The notes below the pieces were generated by a model. The model saw nothing but the letters and a program-made list of their open reading frames with translations. It was not told the origin of the DNA and did not search any database. Positions 22,993 through 36,119 of a DNA stretch of 64,000 nucleotides are shown one piece after another. This stretch comes from Emergomyces orientalis (Eukaryota > Ascomycota > Eurotiomycetes > Onygenales > Ajellomycetaceae). Position 1 is the first letter of the stretch; each line of letters opens with the position of its first letter. The stretch spans positions 372,001 to 436,000 of the forward strand of contig MOWL01000071.1 in assembly GCA_002110485.1 (NCBI GenBank), written 5' to 3'. A program made the translations under genes and the position numbers.

Positions 22993-24312
22993 ATGAGCCT
23001 CGCACGCCCCGCCCGTTGTCTCTTCTGCTCCCTCTCGCGTTCTCCTCTTACTTCTATCCCCCGACGACAATTCCACCAGTCCCTTTCCCAGTATGCGAAG
23101 GATGAGAAAAAGGATGAGAGAAATCCATATTCCGTTAAGCCCCCTAGGAAGCTTAAACCAAAAATGTTCCAACCGTACTCGGAAGAAGCGAAGAAGCGCC
23201 TAGCGGAGGAGTACACACCGGAACAAATCGCCGCAATTGAAGCTGGTGAAAAGAGCATCAGCCCGGAAGATATGGCCCGTCAATTTTCCCAGAGAGATGA
23301 TCCATGGGCACTCAAGTACTTAGATGATTTCTCTACTGTTGAGCCTGTCGTCGACCACCATATCCGCCGCCCAATGACGAAGAGCGTCCCGATCCCACGT
23401 ATGAAAACCGAGCAGGAATTGATGACGGAGGTCGCCGACTATCTCGAGAAAATGACAGAGGAGGATGCTGAAAACAAGCCAGAGAAAATCTTTGAGTTCA
23501 TGGATGAGATGAGCCTTGTGAAGGATCCCGTCGACGAATCGTCCTCTTTGGTTCCGGATATTACCCAGCCGTACGAAACCATCGATAACATTGGCGGAGG
23601 CCCGAATCTACAGCTCAGGAAAGAAGACCTGAAACGACAAGCGCAGGATCCAAATATTTTGGAGGCTGAAGATCCCGAAATTCAATTGGATTACGAGAAA
23701 GTTTCCCGCGCAACAGGTTGGCCCGTACGCATACTCAAGGGCTTACAGGTGAAAGCTCTGGTCAAGAGAATGGTTGCCAACCAAACCCGTCTGGGCAAAA
23801 TCCGCCAGACCTCCATCCTCTCCGTTGCTGGAAACGGTAAGGGCCTGTTGGGTATCGGAGAAGGAAAATCCCGTGACTTTGGAGAGGCATTGATGCAGGC
23901 CCATGCTCGAGCTATCCGAAACATGCGACCCATTCTGAGATACGAGGATCGAACCATCTATGGAGATGTACGCGGTAAAGTAGGCGCTACGGAATTAAAA
24001 TTGATGCATCGGCCACCAGGTATGGATTTCATAGCCCCTTTCCCCCAACCGCATTCAATTGTATCCGGTTCCGCTGACTAAATTGTCGCTCAAGGTTTCG
24101 GTCTCCGTTGCCAACAAAGTATCTGGGAAATGTGCCGTGCCGTCGGTATTCGTGATTTGGCCGCCCGAGTCCCCCGATCTCGCAACAAGATGAACACAGT
24201 TAAGGCTGCGTACGAGGCCCTAATGAGCCAGAAGGATCCGGAAGATGTAGCCCGCGCCCGAGGCAGAAAGTTGGTTGACGTGAGAAGAGTATATTACGCT
24301 GGAGCTCAGTGA
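22993..24312 (+). CDS. mrps5: Mitochondrial ribosomal protein uS5m (MrpS5)
   Basis: Exons 22993-24019 and 24095-24312, a 75-base GT-AG intron with a GCTGAC branch site, phase 1; 414 residues. It is the mitochondrial small-subunit homologue of bacterial S5, with a decoding-site and mRNA-entry role. The N-terminus is rich in Arg/Ser/Leu (mitochondrial presequence). A long acidic fungal extension runs to about residue 230. The S5 N-terminal domain follows (VKALVKRMVANQTRLGKIRQ, then SVAGNGKGLLGIGEGKS). The S5 C-terminal domain spans the intron (LMHRPPG / FGLRCQQSIWEMCRAVGIRDL) and ends in the Lys/Arg-rich tail. The ATG at 22993 (GCCACCATGAG context) was preferred to 22954 because the presequence starts there. 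Confidence 0.95.
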
Positions 24313-24903
24313 AAGTGCCATTTATCCTCTTGTTTTTTGTCTTCGTTTCCTAACCCATTTTCCCCCCACCTTTTTTCCTTGCAATTTTGTGTGAACAGAT
24401 CTTCCCATATCTATGCAAATTTTTGCTGTCGTACCTTGGATGGTGAAGAATTGTCACGAGAGATAGCGCTACAGAAAATGCTTTGCTTTGCCTTGCCTAC
24501 CTAACTGCTTGCCTGCCTGATTCTTGCATGTATACCAACTTCTCCTGTTATTTTACGGTGATGGTGATGGCATATACTGTATTAGTATGTATGTATCATT
24601 TTTATTTTCGAATTAGATAACAGTGTTTTATCTGTCCACCCACGTACTTTAGTATCGTCCATGAACAGCCAATGTATAACGATACAGAATACCAAGCTCG
24701 TCGTAAGCCCTGAATAAATAATAGGTGTAATTATATAATAAAAAGTCACCCATTCGAATTGTCCCCTTCCGAAAATGCCCACCCCCGAATCGATGCGTAA
24801 AAGCCGCGAAAGTCAAAAACCGAAAACGCCATCCATCCACCCAGCTAGATAGCCAGCGATTGTGGAGGTATAAAATTCTATCCCATTAACACATATCGAC
24901 CAT
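24313..24903. other. Convergent intergenic region
   Basis: 590 bases between the 3' ends of uS5m and dad3. T-rich, no coding or RNA feature seen. Confidence 0.5.
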
Positions 24904-25510
24904 TCACGTACTGTACAAACTTCTTACCCCTTTCTGTTCATCCCCCTGTCCATACCCACCATATGCCCCCTCATCCCCGTGCTTATCCTCCTGACCATGC
25001 TCAGGTCCGTGACCTTCTCCCCTATACCCACCATCCTCGCCATTATAAATCTGCTGCTGCAACACAATACTATACACACTCGCCTTGAGAAGCGTACACA
25101 CCGTTGCCGTCTTGCGTTCTAGCATGCGCAGGGCATCCAATGTCTCCGCCGCGGGGCGGGTGGAGAGATGGGCGAGGGAATCGGATAGCTGTAATGATGT
25201 ATATGACGTTAGCACTCACATCCAGCTAATATGTGGGGGGAAATATATGTATATATATATGTATAACCTTATTCATATTCCCTAATAACCGCGCATACTC
25301 ATCCAGCACTTCCTGTTCTAGCGGGGAAAGAAGGGGATTTTCGCGGAGGAGGGGATTCACTGTTGCTGTTGTTGTCGTCTCCGCCGTTGTCGTTGCAGGT
25401 ACGTCATCGTTATTATCCTGTGCTGTTGGGTTGATATCATTGTCGATATCGTTGTGGTTGGCGGAGGAAGATATTGGACGCGATGAAAAGGAGGATGCCG
25501 GACGGGGCAT
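24904..25510 (-). CDS. dad3: DASH complex subunit Dad3
   Basis: Exons 25510-25268 and 25188-24904 with an 79-base GT-AG intron in phase 0; 175 residues. Dad3 belongs to the ten-protein DASH/Dam1 ring that couples kinetochores to spindle microtubules in fungi. The core LEQEVLDEYARLLGNMNK / LSDSLAHLSTRP, then LRMLERKTATVCTLLKASVY, matches the family. It is longer than the yeast protein (about 94 residues) because of a Thr/Asn-rich N-terminus and a Gly/Glu/His-rich C-terminal tail, which are low complexity and probably disordered. The intron contains a TATATA microsatellite. Confidence 0.92.
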
Positions 25511-27302
25511 TGCTGCTTTTGTTTTCTTTTCTCTCCCAAATGCTTTGTTCGTCTCTTCGTCTTGGGGATTAAAAAGAAATGCTGGCCTTTGAACCTTGTG
25601 AAAGGCTTTCGCGCTGTCTCGACGTTATCCACAAGCGCGTTGGCCAAACAAGTGTGTTGGATTTGGCAGTCGAAATGTGTGCATCGGACGGGAAATATTT
25701 TGCTGTGTTGAGTTGCGGGGATCAATTGAAACTCACCACAAGCACAGGCCTCCAGTTACGATGACATCAGCACCAAGCATTGCTATCACACGCCTCCTCA
25801 CAACTTCAACATGTAGATGCTTAGGTACATTCATTATATAACTTACAACGAAACAAAACTGAAAACGAAACTATGAAATAAAATGAAATTTATACTATCT
25901 AAAGAGCTGATATATAGCTGTAACTAAACCGTAGAGTATATAAGACACCCGTATTCTCAACATCAATGGCACTCAGATCAATTCATCTTCATCTCTGCAC
26001 GCAAACAAGACATACGGGATGGAGGCATCAATCCGTCTCTCCATTAAATATCGCAGGCTGGCTGGGACGAAGGCATAAAGAGGGAAATACCAGTAACCGC
26101 CGGAAGCACAGAAAAAGGACAAGAAAAAACAACTGGTTTAAAAAAAACAGGAGCAAAAGCTTCATAGCCAAAGGAACGGTAATGTATAGTTTTCTTTTTG
26201 GCTGAGGGAGGTGGATCGGGAGGGATTCGAAAAGAAAAAAAAATTTCGAACTGGTACACTGAAAGATAAAAGTCAGGTATCGAATGCAAAGGAGAGATGA
26301 CCCCCGTTGGGCTGTAGTGGGCATGATGGAAGAAAAGTACATGACCGCCTGGTGAATAAAGAGCCTTTTAGCTATCAACTTTGATCTTTAATCTGTGTCC
26401 GGTGCGTTCAGAAGTCCCGTAGAATTTGATGGATGGATTGAGATAGGAGCCCGGACGGAGGTAGCGATATGAAAAAGTGAGAAAAGAAATTGCAAACTCT
26501 CAGCATGGAGGGAGAGCAGTAAGCTAAACGAAATTCTTCTCGCTCGATGGCGCTCTCCTTTTCCCTTCGTCTTCTTTGCTCAATTCAAAGTAGTCAGTGG
26601 AGAGGTCAAAGAGGAGGGAAAGAGAGAGGTAGAGAGAAAATGGTAAACATGGAATATGGAATGTTTTCCCTACTTTCGAAAAACGATTCGTCCAACTCAT
26701 GAGAAACGTAGGGCAAGAGACGTACGAGTCAGAAAAGAAACCAATAAAACAGTGACAAAAAAAAGCATGGAACGAGGAAACAAGGCGCAGGTAGGCGAAG
26801 GAAAACCCGCGCATATGAGAATATAATGAAAACGTCTGGACGATAGATGCGCAAATGAACAAAACAAGGAGACAAGACCACAAAAAAGGATAGGAAAAGG
26901 AAGCAAAACAAACACCGCTTGGGCCAAGCAAGCATATACACTCCAAACACCACTATGAATTTCTTTAGCTTTCGAAAAACAAACAATTCATCAAAAATCC
27001 GGATGAGGTTTTTTCGTAAAACAATCAAGTCATGTAATTGATTTTTTGTTACCCTTCATGGGACCGATGTACTCGTCTCGCTCCTCGTGTTTCGATCGAT
27101 GGAAAAGATGTCTCGGTGATCGGCGGGGAGGAAGCGGTTTTCAAACCAAATGTACATATGTATAGGGCATGGTATTCGATTCGGTCCAAGTTCAAGAGGG
27201 AACCTAATGTCAACATCGGAAACGCAGAAGCGTGAAATCCCCTCATTACCAGAAACTAAATAACAACTAAAACGGAAAACAAAGAAGAGAAAATCGCTTT
27301 TC
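25511..27302. other. Intergenic region
   Basis: 1.8 kb between the dad3 start and the 3' end of the kinase gene, AT-rich. It carries the dad3 promoter and probably the kinase 3' UTR. A 140-codon minus ORF (26946-26524) is Phe/Ser-rich and looks accidental. Confidence 0.5.
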
Positions 27303-29613
27303 TCAACTTCTCCGCCCAGTCGACGACGTAACACGATCATCAATCATATGGTGTCCATGATCCTCCCCGTCATGATGAAGCGTGACGCTATTGAAGTCCT
27401 CAAAGGGATCAGCAACTACCTCGCCAGCCGGCGTTGCTAACCCGGAGTCCATTGGTACACCCTTGGCCTTCGCCGAGCTGCCGATATCGACACTACCGCT
27501 TTCCTTGACGTTTCGGAAGTTGATCGTATCGGTGGCTCGGCCTTGATGCGGGATCATGGGCGGTTTCATGTGGCGGATAAGTGCCCACTGTGTGGTGCGG
27601 AAGAAGGGGTGAGTTTTGACATCAGAAGCCCCTGCGCGGGCTCCTAATCGGCGTGTTTCGTCTTTGATGAGGAGTTTGCGGATGAGGGATTTACAGATAC
27701 TTTAAAAATGGAGACGCAAGGTGAGTAGTTGATTAAATTACCACAGGGAAAATCATTAAACAGGTCACTTACTTCGATATCTGCGGCGAACCAGAACTTT
27801 CGGGGAACGGTACTTCATCTCTTAATATGTTGGCAAAAGTGCTATTCCGGCTCTTGCCCTTGAACGGCGTCGTTCCAAAGAGCATCTCATATATCAAGAT
27901 ACCCAAAGTCCACCAATCGACCGCACTTGTATGTCCATCCCCTTTGATAACCTCAGGTGCTATATACTCTTCCGTTCCTACAAAGGAATTGGTTCGGAAA
28001 TCGGCGATACATGACTTGGTGTCAATGGTCGGTAAAGATGTGGGCGAAGCACCGTTGCGGCCTATGATCATAGTTGGAGCTCCACCGGGTCCGGATTGTT
28101 TCGAGAGGTCGAAATCTGAAAGCATTATGTGTCCTGACTGGTGTAATAGGATATCTAATATATCTATATTAGCAACGAAATAACGTCTAGCGGAGAATGC
28201 CAAAGGTCTCACTCTCAGGTTTTAAATCACGGTAGATGAATCCCATAAGATGAAGGTATTCCAAGGCAGCAGTAACTTCGGCAGCATAGAAGCGAGCGTC
28301 GTCTTCTGGTATACATTTGCCAGGGCGCGTTTGAAGAGCTGTATCCAGATTTAGCATCATTATCCTTTATTTCCCTTCATAATGTGCATGCCAATAACAT
28401 ACCTCTGAAGAATTCACCACCACTGCAATATTCCATACAAAGATATAGGTGGTCCTCGGATTGGAAAGAGTGATAGAGCGTGACGATAAAAGGATGGTTG
28501 CTCGTGGCGAGAATCTCCTGCTCGGCCAGGGCCCTCTTGATCTTATTTCGCTTGATCATCTCCTTCTTGCTCAGCACTATAAGAAAGTAAAAAAAAAAAA
28601 CCGTCAGTCAGCACAAAGAACCTCCTCTCAAAACCTATAAGAACATAGCTTGAAAATGTTTTCCAACACTCACCTTTCATCGCATACAGCCGACTAGATT
28701 TCTTCTCCCTCACCAAATACACCTTCCCCACATCCCCTTTCCCAATCAACTTTATCTTATCAAAACTTCCAGGGCCAACTTCAACATTCCGCACTTTGAT
28801 AGAATTTGAGCTATACGTCCTCCTAAACGCAATAGCGGTGCGATTCAAGTTTGGCGGAGGTAGATTCGACAGCTCATCCGCACCAGGAACCGCAAGAGAA
28901 TTACCCTTGGACGCCGCATCAACGAGACTCAGCCTAGCACCGTCGCCACCAACACCACCAGCAGTAGCACCATGTTCCACAAGCGGTTCTTTCCCCAACT
29001 CCGCCGTCCTCGGCCGTTCATCGGATTTATTACCAGAAAACAATCCCTGCGCGTTCGGTGCGGAAGCGACCCTTCTCAACTTTCTCGCCAACTCCTCCTT
29101 GCCTGCCGTCGTGGCCTGGTCTCCTGCAGCGACACCATCCACCTGCAACTCTGGGGTGTCGGCAACAACCGAGGACACGCTGCCGTCGTTCCGGTGTCTC
29201 AAAGCCGGGTATCCTTGATGAGCAAAGTACGGATTCGCATGGGCAGTCGGCGACATGCCTTCATCTAACGGATTTCCTTCACTAGCAACCGTCGTCGATC
29301 GATTTCTGGTGATAGTGGGGAGAAAACGTGACTGCCGGAAATTCGTCTTGGGCTCTGACTTGCCCGGACCGGAAGAGCTGTCATTCTGACCAGAACCGCC
29401 ATTGGAGCTGTTATTATTGCCGCTGCTGCTGCTGTTGCTATTGGTGGAGGAAGAGCTATTGATGCGGAAGAAATTTTTCAATTTCGTAGGGAAATGGGAG
29501 GAATCGTTCGAGGAGTGTTTCCTACTGGCTAATGATATGCCAGGGAAGTTGCTGCGTTTCTCATGTCCCACGCCGCCGGTCGAACCAGACGAAGAGGTGA
29601 AAAGCTGTGTCAT
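27303..29613 (-). CDS. AGC protein kinase, NRC-2 / flippase-kinase (Kin82/Fpk1) type
   Basis: Five exons: 29613-28674, 28576-28403, 28338-28213, 28154-27773 and 27699-27303; 672 residues. Kinases of this group (Neurospora NRC-2, yeast Fpk1/Kin82) phosphorylate lipid flippases and control polarity and development. The first 285 residues are Ser/Asn/Gly-rich. The kinase domain starts at FDKIKLIGKGDVGKVYLV, with Lys313 in YAMK, the catalytic loop YRDLKPEN (Asp409) and SDFDLSK (Asp427). A hydrophilic insert after DFD precedes the activation segment FVGTEEYIAPEVI. DWWTLGILIYEML and the AGC tail follow (HPFFRTTQWALIRHMKPP). The last intron has two possible acceptors before N-I-L; the downstream one restores the conserved NILLHQ. 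The tail ends with DPFEDFNSVTL, a plausible hydrophobic-motif region. Confidence 0.93.
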
Positions 29614-31061
29614 CTCCTATCTCTCACTATGTATGGAAATATGAAATAGAAAGAAAAAAAAAGCTTTCGTTGTAGCAATAGCAAACAGTAAAGGATTTTT
29701 TACTTCCTTTTTATTTTATTTTTTCACTAAAAAGCGGAATAAGAGAACGACAACGAAAACTGAATGTGGGCTCGTTGGTCAGAACTCGAAAAGGCGAATC
29801 AGTCGAGAGAGTTGGTATGGAAACGGCGGGAGGCGCGAGACAAGGCCGGGAGTTTTCCTTGAATAATAGCGAGGCAAAGGCGGGCGAGTGGACGAGTAAA
29901 ATAAGAGTTCCACAGATCAACGGGAATCGGGGTCGGGATGAGTGTAAAAGTTTCGGAATTAGAAACGATTTTGTATCGGTCCACGCGTGGTTTAGTTCTT
30001 TCAAAAGGGCTTCAAAGATAGCTTTTTCAAAAGGGTTTTCAAAGGTTCATAGCAGCGAGCGGCACTCTGGATCCAATGAGGGCTGGGCAGCCGTACAAAA
30101 ATTCACTGGCAGCGCGAACATGGATAAAGACACACAAAAAAGAAACCCGTTTGGTAGTTGTTGGAATCGATGGATGTTGGGACAAGCGGTTTGACGGGGT
30201 TATCTGTAAGGGTGGACGTTGGCGTTGAATCGAGGATGATCGAGAGACAAGTGAAGATGAAGAAGACGACGAAGGCATCGGGGGGACGTTAGATGTTGGA
30301 TGCCGGGATGGGAAGAGGAGAGGCTCAACTAGGGGTGATTGGGTAAGCAGAAAAACGCAGTGTACCTAAGCAAACCCATTTTAGAGTTGTTCGCCGCGCG
30401 GTGGAAAACCTGGGAGTGACCTGAGAGTGACAAGAGTCTAGCCATATATCTGGCGAGTCAAATAGGTACCGCGCCGGTATTTACTGGTACCTCTCTCGGA
30501 CACTACGCGCAGTTACACGTAGACGGATCCGTTGCTAGCCAGACACTAATGGCATTCTAGCTTCAGCGTGTGAAGAATCTCTGGATATTCCCCGCTGTTT
30601 TCTCTGTATCCACCTACATTCTCGGGCAAATTATTCTTAGCTATCAGGAACAAAACTGTATTGCTATTCCTAATCCCTAGGACTCAATGCCTGCTGCTAT
30701 AAAAACGTCATTGCTTGCTTCCCCATCTGCCAATCCTCCCTCTCATTTTTGTTCTCTTTTGTCCTTTTTTCTGCAAGTTTTCTTCTTCACTACTCCCCTC
30801 CAAAAGGAGAAACACCAAGTTATCAAATACCAGCCATTAATCATGTAGTCATTATTAGTCACCCGCCAGCAATCACTGACTCATTAATCAGTCAAACCCT
30901 CAAACAAACAAAACGTAATACGTCAATGCAGGTGCCAGCCATATCTTTGTTCTCCTTCATTCCCCCGCCGCAGTATGATACTGAACCCGTGGCCAATGTC
31001 AATTCCCGTCAAACAACCCTTTTTTTCCCCGCATCAGACTTGGGAAGAGCTGTTTGTTTTT
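29614..31061. other. Intergenic region upstream of the kinase gene
   Basis: 1.45 kb, gene-free as far as I can see. It probably carries the kinase promoter and leader and the 3' flank of the gene ending at 31062. Confidence 0.5.
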
Positions 31062-34000
31062 CTATCCAAAAGGACGGCTATCCTTCCGATGCTTGTGAAT
31101 CAGTTCTTTTTCCTGCTCACGCAGGTGCTTGAAAAAAGCTCGTACGTCCATCGGGTCGGGGTCTTCGCGGGGTGTCTTGCGATACCATTTCTCGCTCGTG
31201 GTTTTGGCAGCGGCAGCACCACCTGTAGCAACAGAATTTAAAACCGCACTTGCTGCTGCCTTAGGATCGCGCTCGTCCGGGTCACCGGCACCGTCAAAAC
31301 GGGGCACAAAGCCATAAGCAATTACATTATGAGATGCTGTCGATGTATTTGCCTTTGGTGGCAGACCACTATTATGTCCCACTTGCTTCCAAGGACTAAA
31401 TGGAATCTCATTGCTGCGTGGAGCATTCTGACTAGCTGGCTTACCTACAACGGTTGCACTCGAGCAGGTATATGCTGCGGTGTGCCGTTCTGGTGTAGCA
31501 GATTTGCCAGCAGGTGTAGGAGAATCATGTTCTCTGATGGAGTGTTTCTTATGGCGTTTACCTCCATTGCCTTCACAAGGAGCCGAGGGACCGCCCACCT
31601 CACCAGCCCCATCGTAAGTCTGTCTTTTCTCTTCTTTTGGCGCAGCATTCTTGGTTTTGGTTTTATTTCTCTTGTATTGAATGTTCCTGTCTACAGTCAG
31701 GATATTCCGTCCTATTAAACTATTATGCCAGAAAATGTCCTATTATATACTTACTTATCGTTACCGTTGTATTTACTACCATTGTGGGCCTTTTCCGCAG
31801 TTGTTTGCGATGAAGCTTCGCAATTCCTTCCGGGTGTTCGGATCGCAGGGTTTTTTTTCCTGCTTGTAAGGTCAGCACTGTAACGACCTGCTTCTGTATG
31901 TCTTGAAGAAACGCACATGCTCTCTTGAGAGGTGACTTGAGAATCGGTCGTTGCAGAACGGGTATGGTTTGACTTATCACTAGAACTCCCAATTGTTGTG
32001 CCTCCGTTGAATGGAACCATCGCGAGCTGTATCTCGTTAGAATCGATACATTGAAACGCCTTTTCTCGTCGCATCACCAGATCTTGGTTCTTAGCGATGT
32101 CTGCAATATTGAGCTTTCTGGCTACTGTTGCGAGCTCCTCGATGAGTGGTCCTAGAGGTTCCCCTCGACTGGCAGCTGTTTCAATATCGTGATAAACACG
32201 AGCAATCTCAGGCGGAGCACACTCTCTAACAGTTTCACTGGCTCCCTCGAACATGCTTTCTTTTCCACCCAACTGACTTCCTCTTGACTGTCCATCTGAA
32301 AAGATGGTATAATTGTTGTCAACCGTCAAATTGGCGTTTGCCGCCCAGTCGTGTGCCGGATTGCTGGCTAGGTTGAATGCATTGGAAATCTGGCAGCCTT
32401 CGAAACCGGCCACAGGCCCAGTTGAGGTAAAGGGCAGCCTTGTTTGTTCTGAGAAAGTACTATTGAAAGGGTCGGCCATCGGTAGCCCCATTCCAGGCAT
32501 CAAGCACGCGGTCGGATCCAGGTTCCCCAAGAAAACGTTATTAGTGTACTGTCCAATGTTAGCCGGCCAGGAAGTTACCTGGCCGCAAACCTCATTTGAG
32601 AATTGCTGATGACCCAAAGATAGTTCCTCGTTTGTGGCCCGAGAAGTCAAGAATTGAATTGCTGCCTCAACCTGCTCTTTCGTTGACCTTGCAGCGTCAA
32701 GTTTCATAACAAGCTCTACCCGCTGATCAATAAGGATTTTCTTCGCAACTGGATCAATATCCCAAGAATGTATTGCGAGGTATCTATCCAAATTCGAAAG
32801 CTGGTCTGTAAGTTTATCGTACACCTCGGCTGCCTTTTCGAGGGTTTTGAGGTTCAATGGTTCCTCTGACAGGCCTGCGGATGCTGTAACTAGGTTGGAA
32901 GCCTGTGCGTGCTGGATCATACCTTGGTTGACCGGGATGGTTGAGACTGGGAATAGCTGAGTACTCGCAGCCGTCATTAAGCCTGATTGGTCGACAGGGT
33001 ACATACCAAGAATTGCGCCTTGTTGTGATGTATATGTTAATGGGAACGACTGACCCATCGAGGAGGAAGCAAGATACTGCTGGGTGTTGTTAAGAACCCA
33101 GCCAGCTTGACTAGCTCCTCCATTAGGTACAGAATAACCAGAGGAAACAGAGGTGCTTTCAGGTGTTAGTTGCTCGATTGTTTCCCTTTTCACAGGATGG
33201 GAGTTCAGTGGTCCATTCGGTTGTCGCTGAAGTTGTTGACCTGATGTTGCTCTTGCCGACGCGTTCGGAACTGTGTGTGGAAGGTGATGGATTTCGCTCG
33301 AATCTGATCCGGATGCCATCCGAGGAACCAAGAAATTGAAGCCGACAGGCTTGCTCCGATCAGATTCAACACGCGCACCCTGTTGCTGTAAACTTTCGCT
33401 CTCGTAAAAGTCGGTACATGCCGTCATTGGCCGGTTTTGCAGGTAGTGGTTATTAGGTTTCCTAACTTCAAACTGCTCGGAACTTTTGACCGGTAGTTTG
33501 AACTCAGGAGCAGGAGATGATGCAAGATTCATGGGAACTATTCGGCCTCCTGCAGTGACCCTGTGATGTTTGGGTGAAGCGTGCTCCTTCAGAAATCGCG
33601 CGAAGCCCGCATGACTTTGGGCTAGGTTGCCTTGGGGCGCATTTAGTGGTTGGCGGCGCGGGTACTGAACATTGTTGGCCTGTAAGAGCAACAATCCGTC
33701 CTCGTTACTTATAGAAAAGCTTGAGGAAATTGGGCGACGGTTAACGGGTTTTTCTGTCAAGACCCGACTCCCAGATTTTTGTCTGCGGTGTCTCAGAGAA
33801 GCAACTATAATGTATGTGAGGTTATCGTCAAAGGGAGTCTTTCGGGGTAAAGGAAGGCATTACATACCATCGATTGTCTTGGTGCTATAGGCGGAAGAGT
33901 CGCTCTTTGCACCAAGCCGACGTCCAATGTCCAATAATGTACGAACCTCATATCTCCTGGATTTTATTTCATTAGACGATGGACGGTGGCACGTTCCCTG

Positions 34001-34066
34001 AGCGTTTTCTTGTCCGCCCTCTGAGATACCCTTCTGGGATGGGCGTCCTTCCTCCATAGACTGCAT
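31062..34066 (-). CDS. Uncharacterised low-complexity fungal protein
   Basis: Three exons, 34066-33868, 33804-31755 and 31686-31062 (phases 1 and 2), about 957 residues. I do not recognise a domain. The N-terminus is hydrophilic and basic. The middle is rich in Ser, Gln, Asn and Pro, with a possible coiled coil around LNLKTLEKAAEVYDKLTDQL. A second charged segment is PPEIARVYHDIETAA. The C-terminal exon is rich in Ser, Lys and His and ends with VRAFFKHLREQEKELIHKHRKD, the most conserved-looking helix. There is no signal peptide or membrane segment, so a nuclear or cytosolic regulatory protein is possible. For the last intron, only the CAG acceptor at 31688-31687 gives a legal phase and a normal length (68 bases). 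A start at 34057 is also possible. Confidence 0.7.
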
Positions 34067-35189
34067 GTTCGCTGCAGGACGCGAATTTTGGGTTAATGCC
34101 CTCTTTTAGTTCCCCAGGGTAAACTAAAATTGCCCATTTTATCAGTCTCTTGCGAAAAAAAGAAAATGGAAGGCGAGATTTCACATTACCTTGGCCAGGG
34201 GAAAGTTTCGTCCCCGTACGAATTCCTCAGAAACAAATCATATAAGCCTTCAATAGAAATTAGCCAACCGCTTGGATATCCGACTGCAAAGCAGCGGGGC
34301 AACAAAACAGTACAGAGAAGAATCGAAAATAAAAAAAAGTGAAAACGAAGAACGTGCGGGTAGGAAATCGATGCTGCCACCACGAAAGGCTCAGTGCGGA
34401 TGACAATCAGGCGACGAAAAACTGGAATAAACGCCAAACCGAAATGATTTCTCACAATGAACATCTCGATTAGATCGACTTTAATCAAAATTTAAATCCA
34501 ACCGTGAAACAAGAGAAAGTAGTAATGACAATTTTTCCAACGACAAACGACTTACAAGACGTGTCTATGAGACGCTGAGCAGAATCCAAACACGTACCAA
34601 TTCAATCAGCCCTTCACTGATGTCCAGAGCCCACGAAGGCAAAATCGTTTATTCTAGTCTTCTTCTCTTCTTATAAAATAAAAAACTTCGGATAATCAAA
34701 GGGAAAAACAAGCGTGTAATCAAGACAAGGATGTATGTCCGCCGCCAGCAGATTTTGGGACCGGGGAGAGCAATAAGGAATGCAACGGGTGGTATGGAGA
34801 GATAGGTATTGAAAAAGGGGGATATGAAAAAGAATACAGAAAAGGGGATGGGTGCAGAGGCTGAAGTTAGATTGGTTATACGAAGGAAGAAGTGCTATGG
34901 CGGGATGAACTCGATGGATTTTGGGTCCTTTCAACCTGTGTCTCTACTCGAACCAAAAACTGAACAGCCGCTCTTTTGCTGGGTGTGAGGGGTAGTAGGG
35001 CCAAACAGAGTAGAACACACACAGACAACGGGGGAAGAAATGATATGAAGCATCAGGTTTCGAAGGGAAGAAGAAGCAGGAGGGTGAAGAGTGAAGAGTG
35101 GGATAGGAAAAGAAGAGGAAAACGGGTTGAAATATGCGGCTCTCAATGAGAAAATGTCATGGGAGAGAAAGAGAGGGAGGGGGATTGTT

Positions 35190-35233
<44 letters not shown>

Positions 35234-36119
35234 TGTTGTTGTTGTTGTTGTTGTTAGAGGGAACAGCAACAGCAACCGCAGTCTAAGAAATGAAAAGAAA
35301 CAAAAACAAAAGAATACAGAGGAAAGAGAGCATTGTATGTATTTACATGTGCATCATGAGGTAGGTGCAACGTAGCTAGTCCGGATGCCATGAAGGGCTG
35401 AGAAAAACAAGTTAAAAGGAATGAGAAGTGACAGTCAATGACAGTCAATGAGAGTTCAAATGATTCATGCATGCATCTAGAGCGTTGTTACTGAGACAGC
35501 TGCTGAGAATATATGAGAAGAGAACAATATTGTATAAGAGTATCAGAGAAATAACATCACACTGTACTGCGCTGTGTTGCTCAGTGTTGTGAATTCACTC
35601 ACCACAAGAGTCAGAAAGATAGCTGTGGGAGGAAAAGGTCTCCAGGATCAGCCCGCAGCTGATACAAAAAGAAACCAATATTCATTCAATTTTCAAGGTT
35701 TCAATGTGTTTATTTCTCCTTCTGATATTAGTATTATTATTTGTTTGCCGTATCATACCCAGACCAGATAAATATAAGGGGAAATCTGGCACTAATAGCA
35801 ACATGTAGCTAGCCAGGTACGGCATACCATGAACGGCAGTATGACTCCAAATCAAGGAGGTCTAATGTTAAGAGATTCGAAAAGCATTATTATGGCCAAC
35901 ACCAAGTGAAAACGAGTGACTGAGAAGGGTATCAAAATGAGTTGAAATCAACACCATGAGGAAAAGGCTGCCGCAAAAGTAAGGGACGCCAACTCTGGGA
36001 GGTCATCGAAAGATCGGGGAAAGAAAAAATGAAAAAGGAAAGTAAGCAAGAAAGAAAAAAAAACTGCTCCCCCAATGGCGGGTGTATGGAAGTCTTGAAA
36101 ATTCGGCTTGTACCAGCTC
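34067..36119. other. Intergenic region
   Basis: 2.05 kb between two minus-strand genes. It contains the trinucleotide repeat at 35187-35256 and purine-rich stretches at about 35080-35180. No gene is supported. Confidence 0.5.
35187..35256 (+). repeat. TAG/TTG trinucleotide microsatellite
   Basis: About 14 consecutive TAG units (35191-35232) run directly into about eight TTG units. The tract lies in non-coding DNA roughly 1.1 kb upstream of the nearest start codon. A length-variable locus is expected. Confidence 0.95.

Noticed and set aside
26524..26946. 140-codon minus-strand frame
   Set aside because: Phe/Ser/Leu-rich composition typical of AT-rich chance frames; it lies in the kinase 3' flank.
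31720..31754. First AG as acceptor for the last intron of the 957-residue protein
   Set aside because: It is in phase but would make a 35-base intron; the CAG at 31688-31687 gives 68 bases and a nearby CTGAC.
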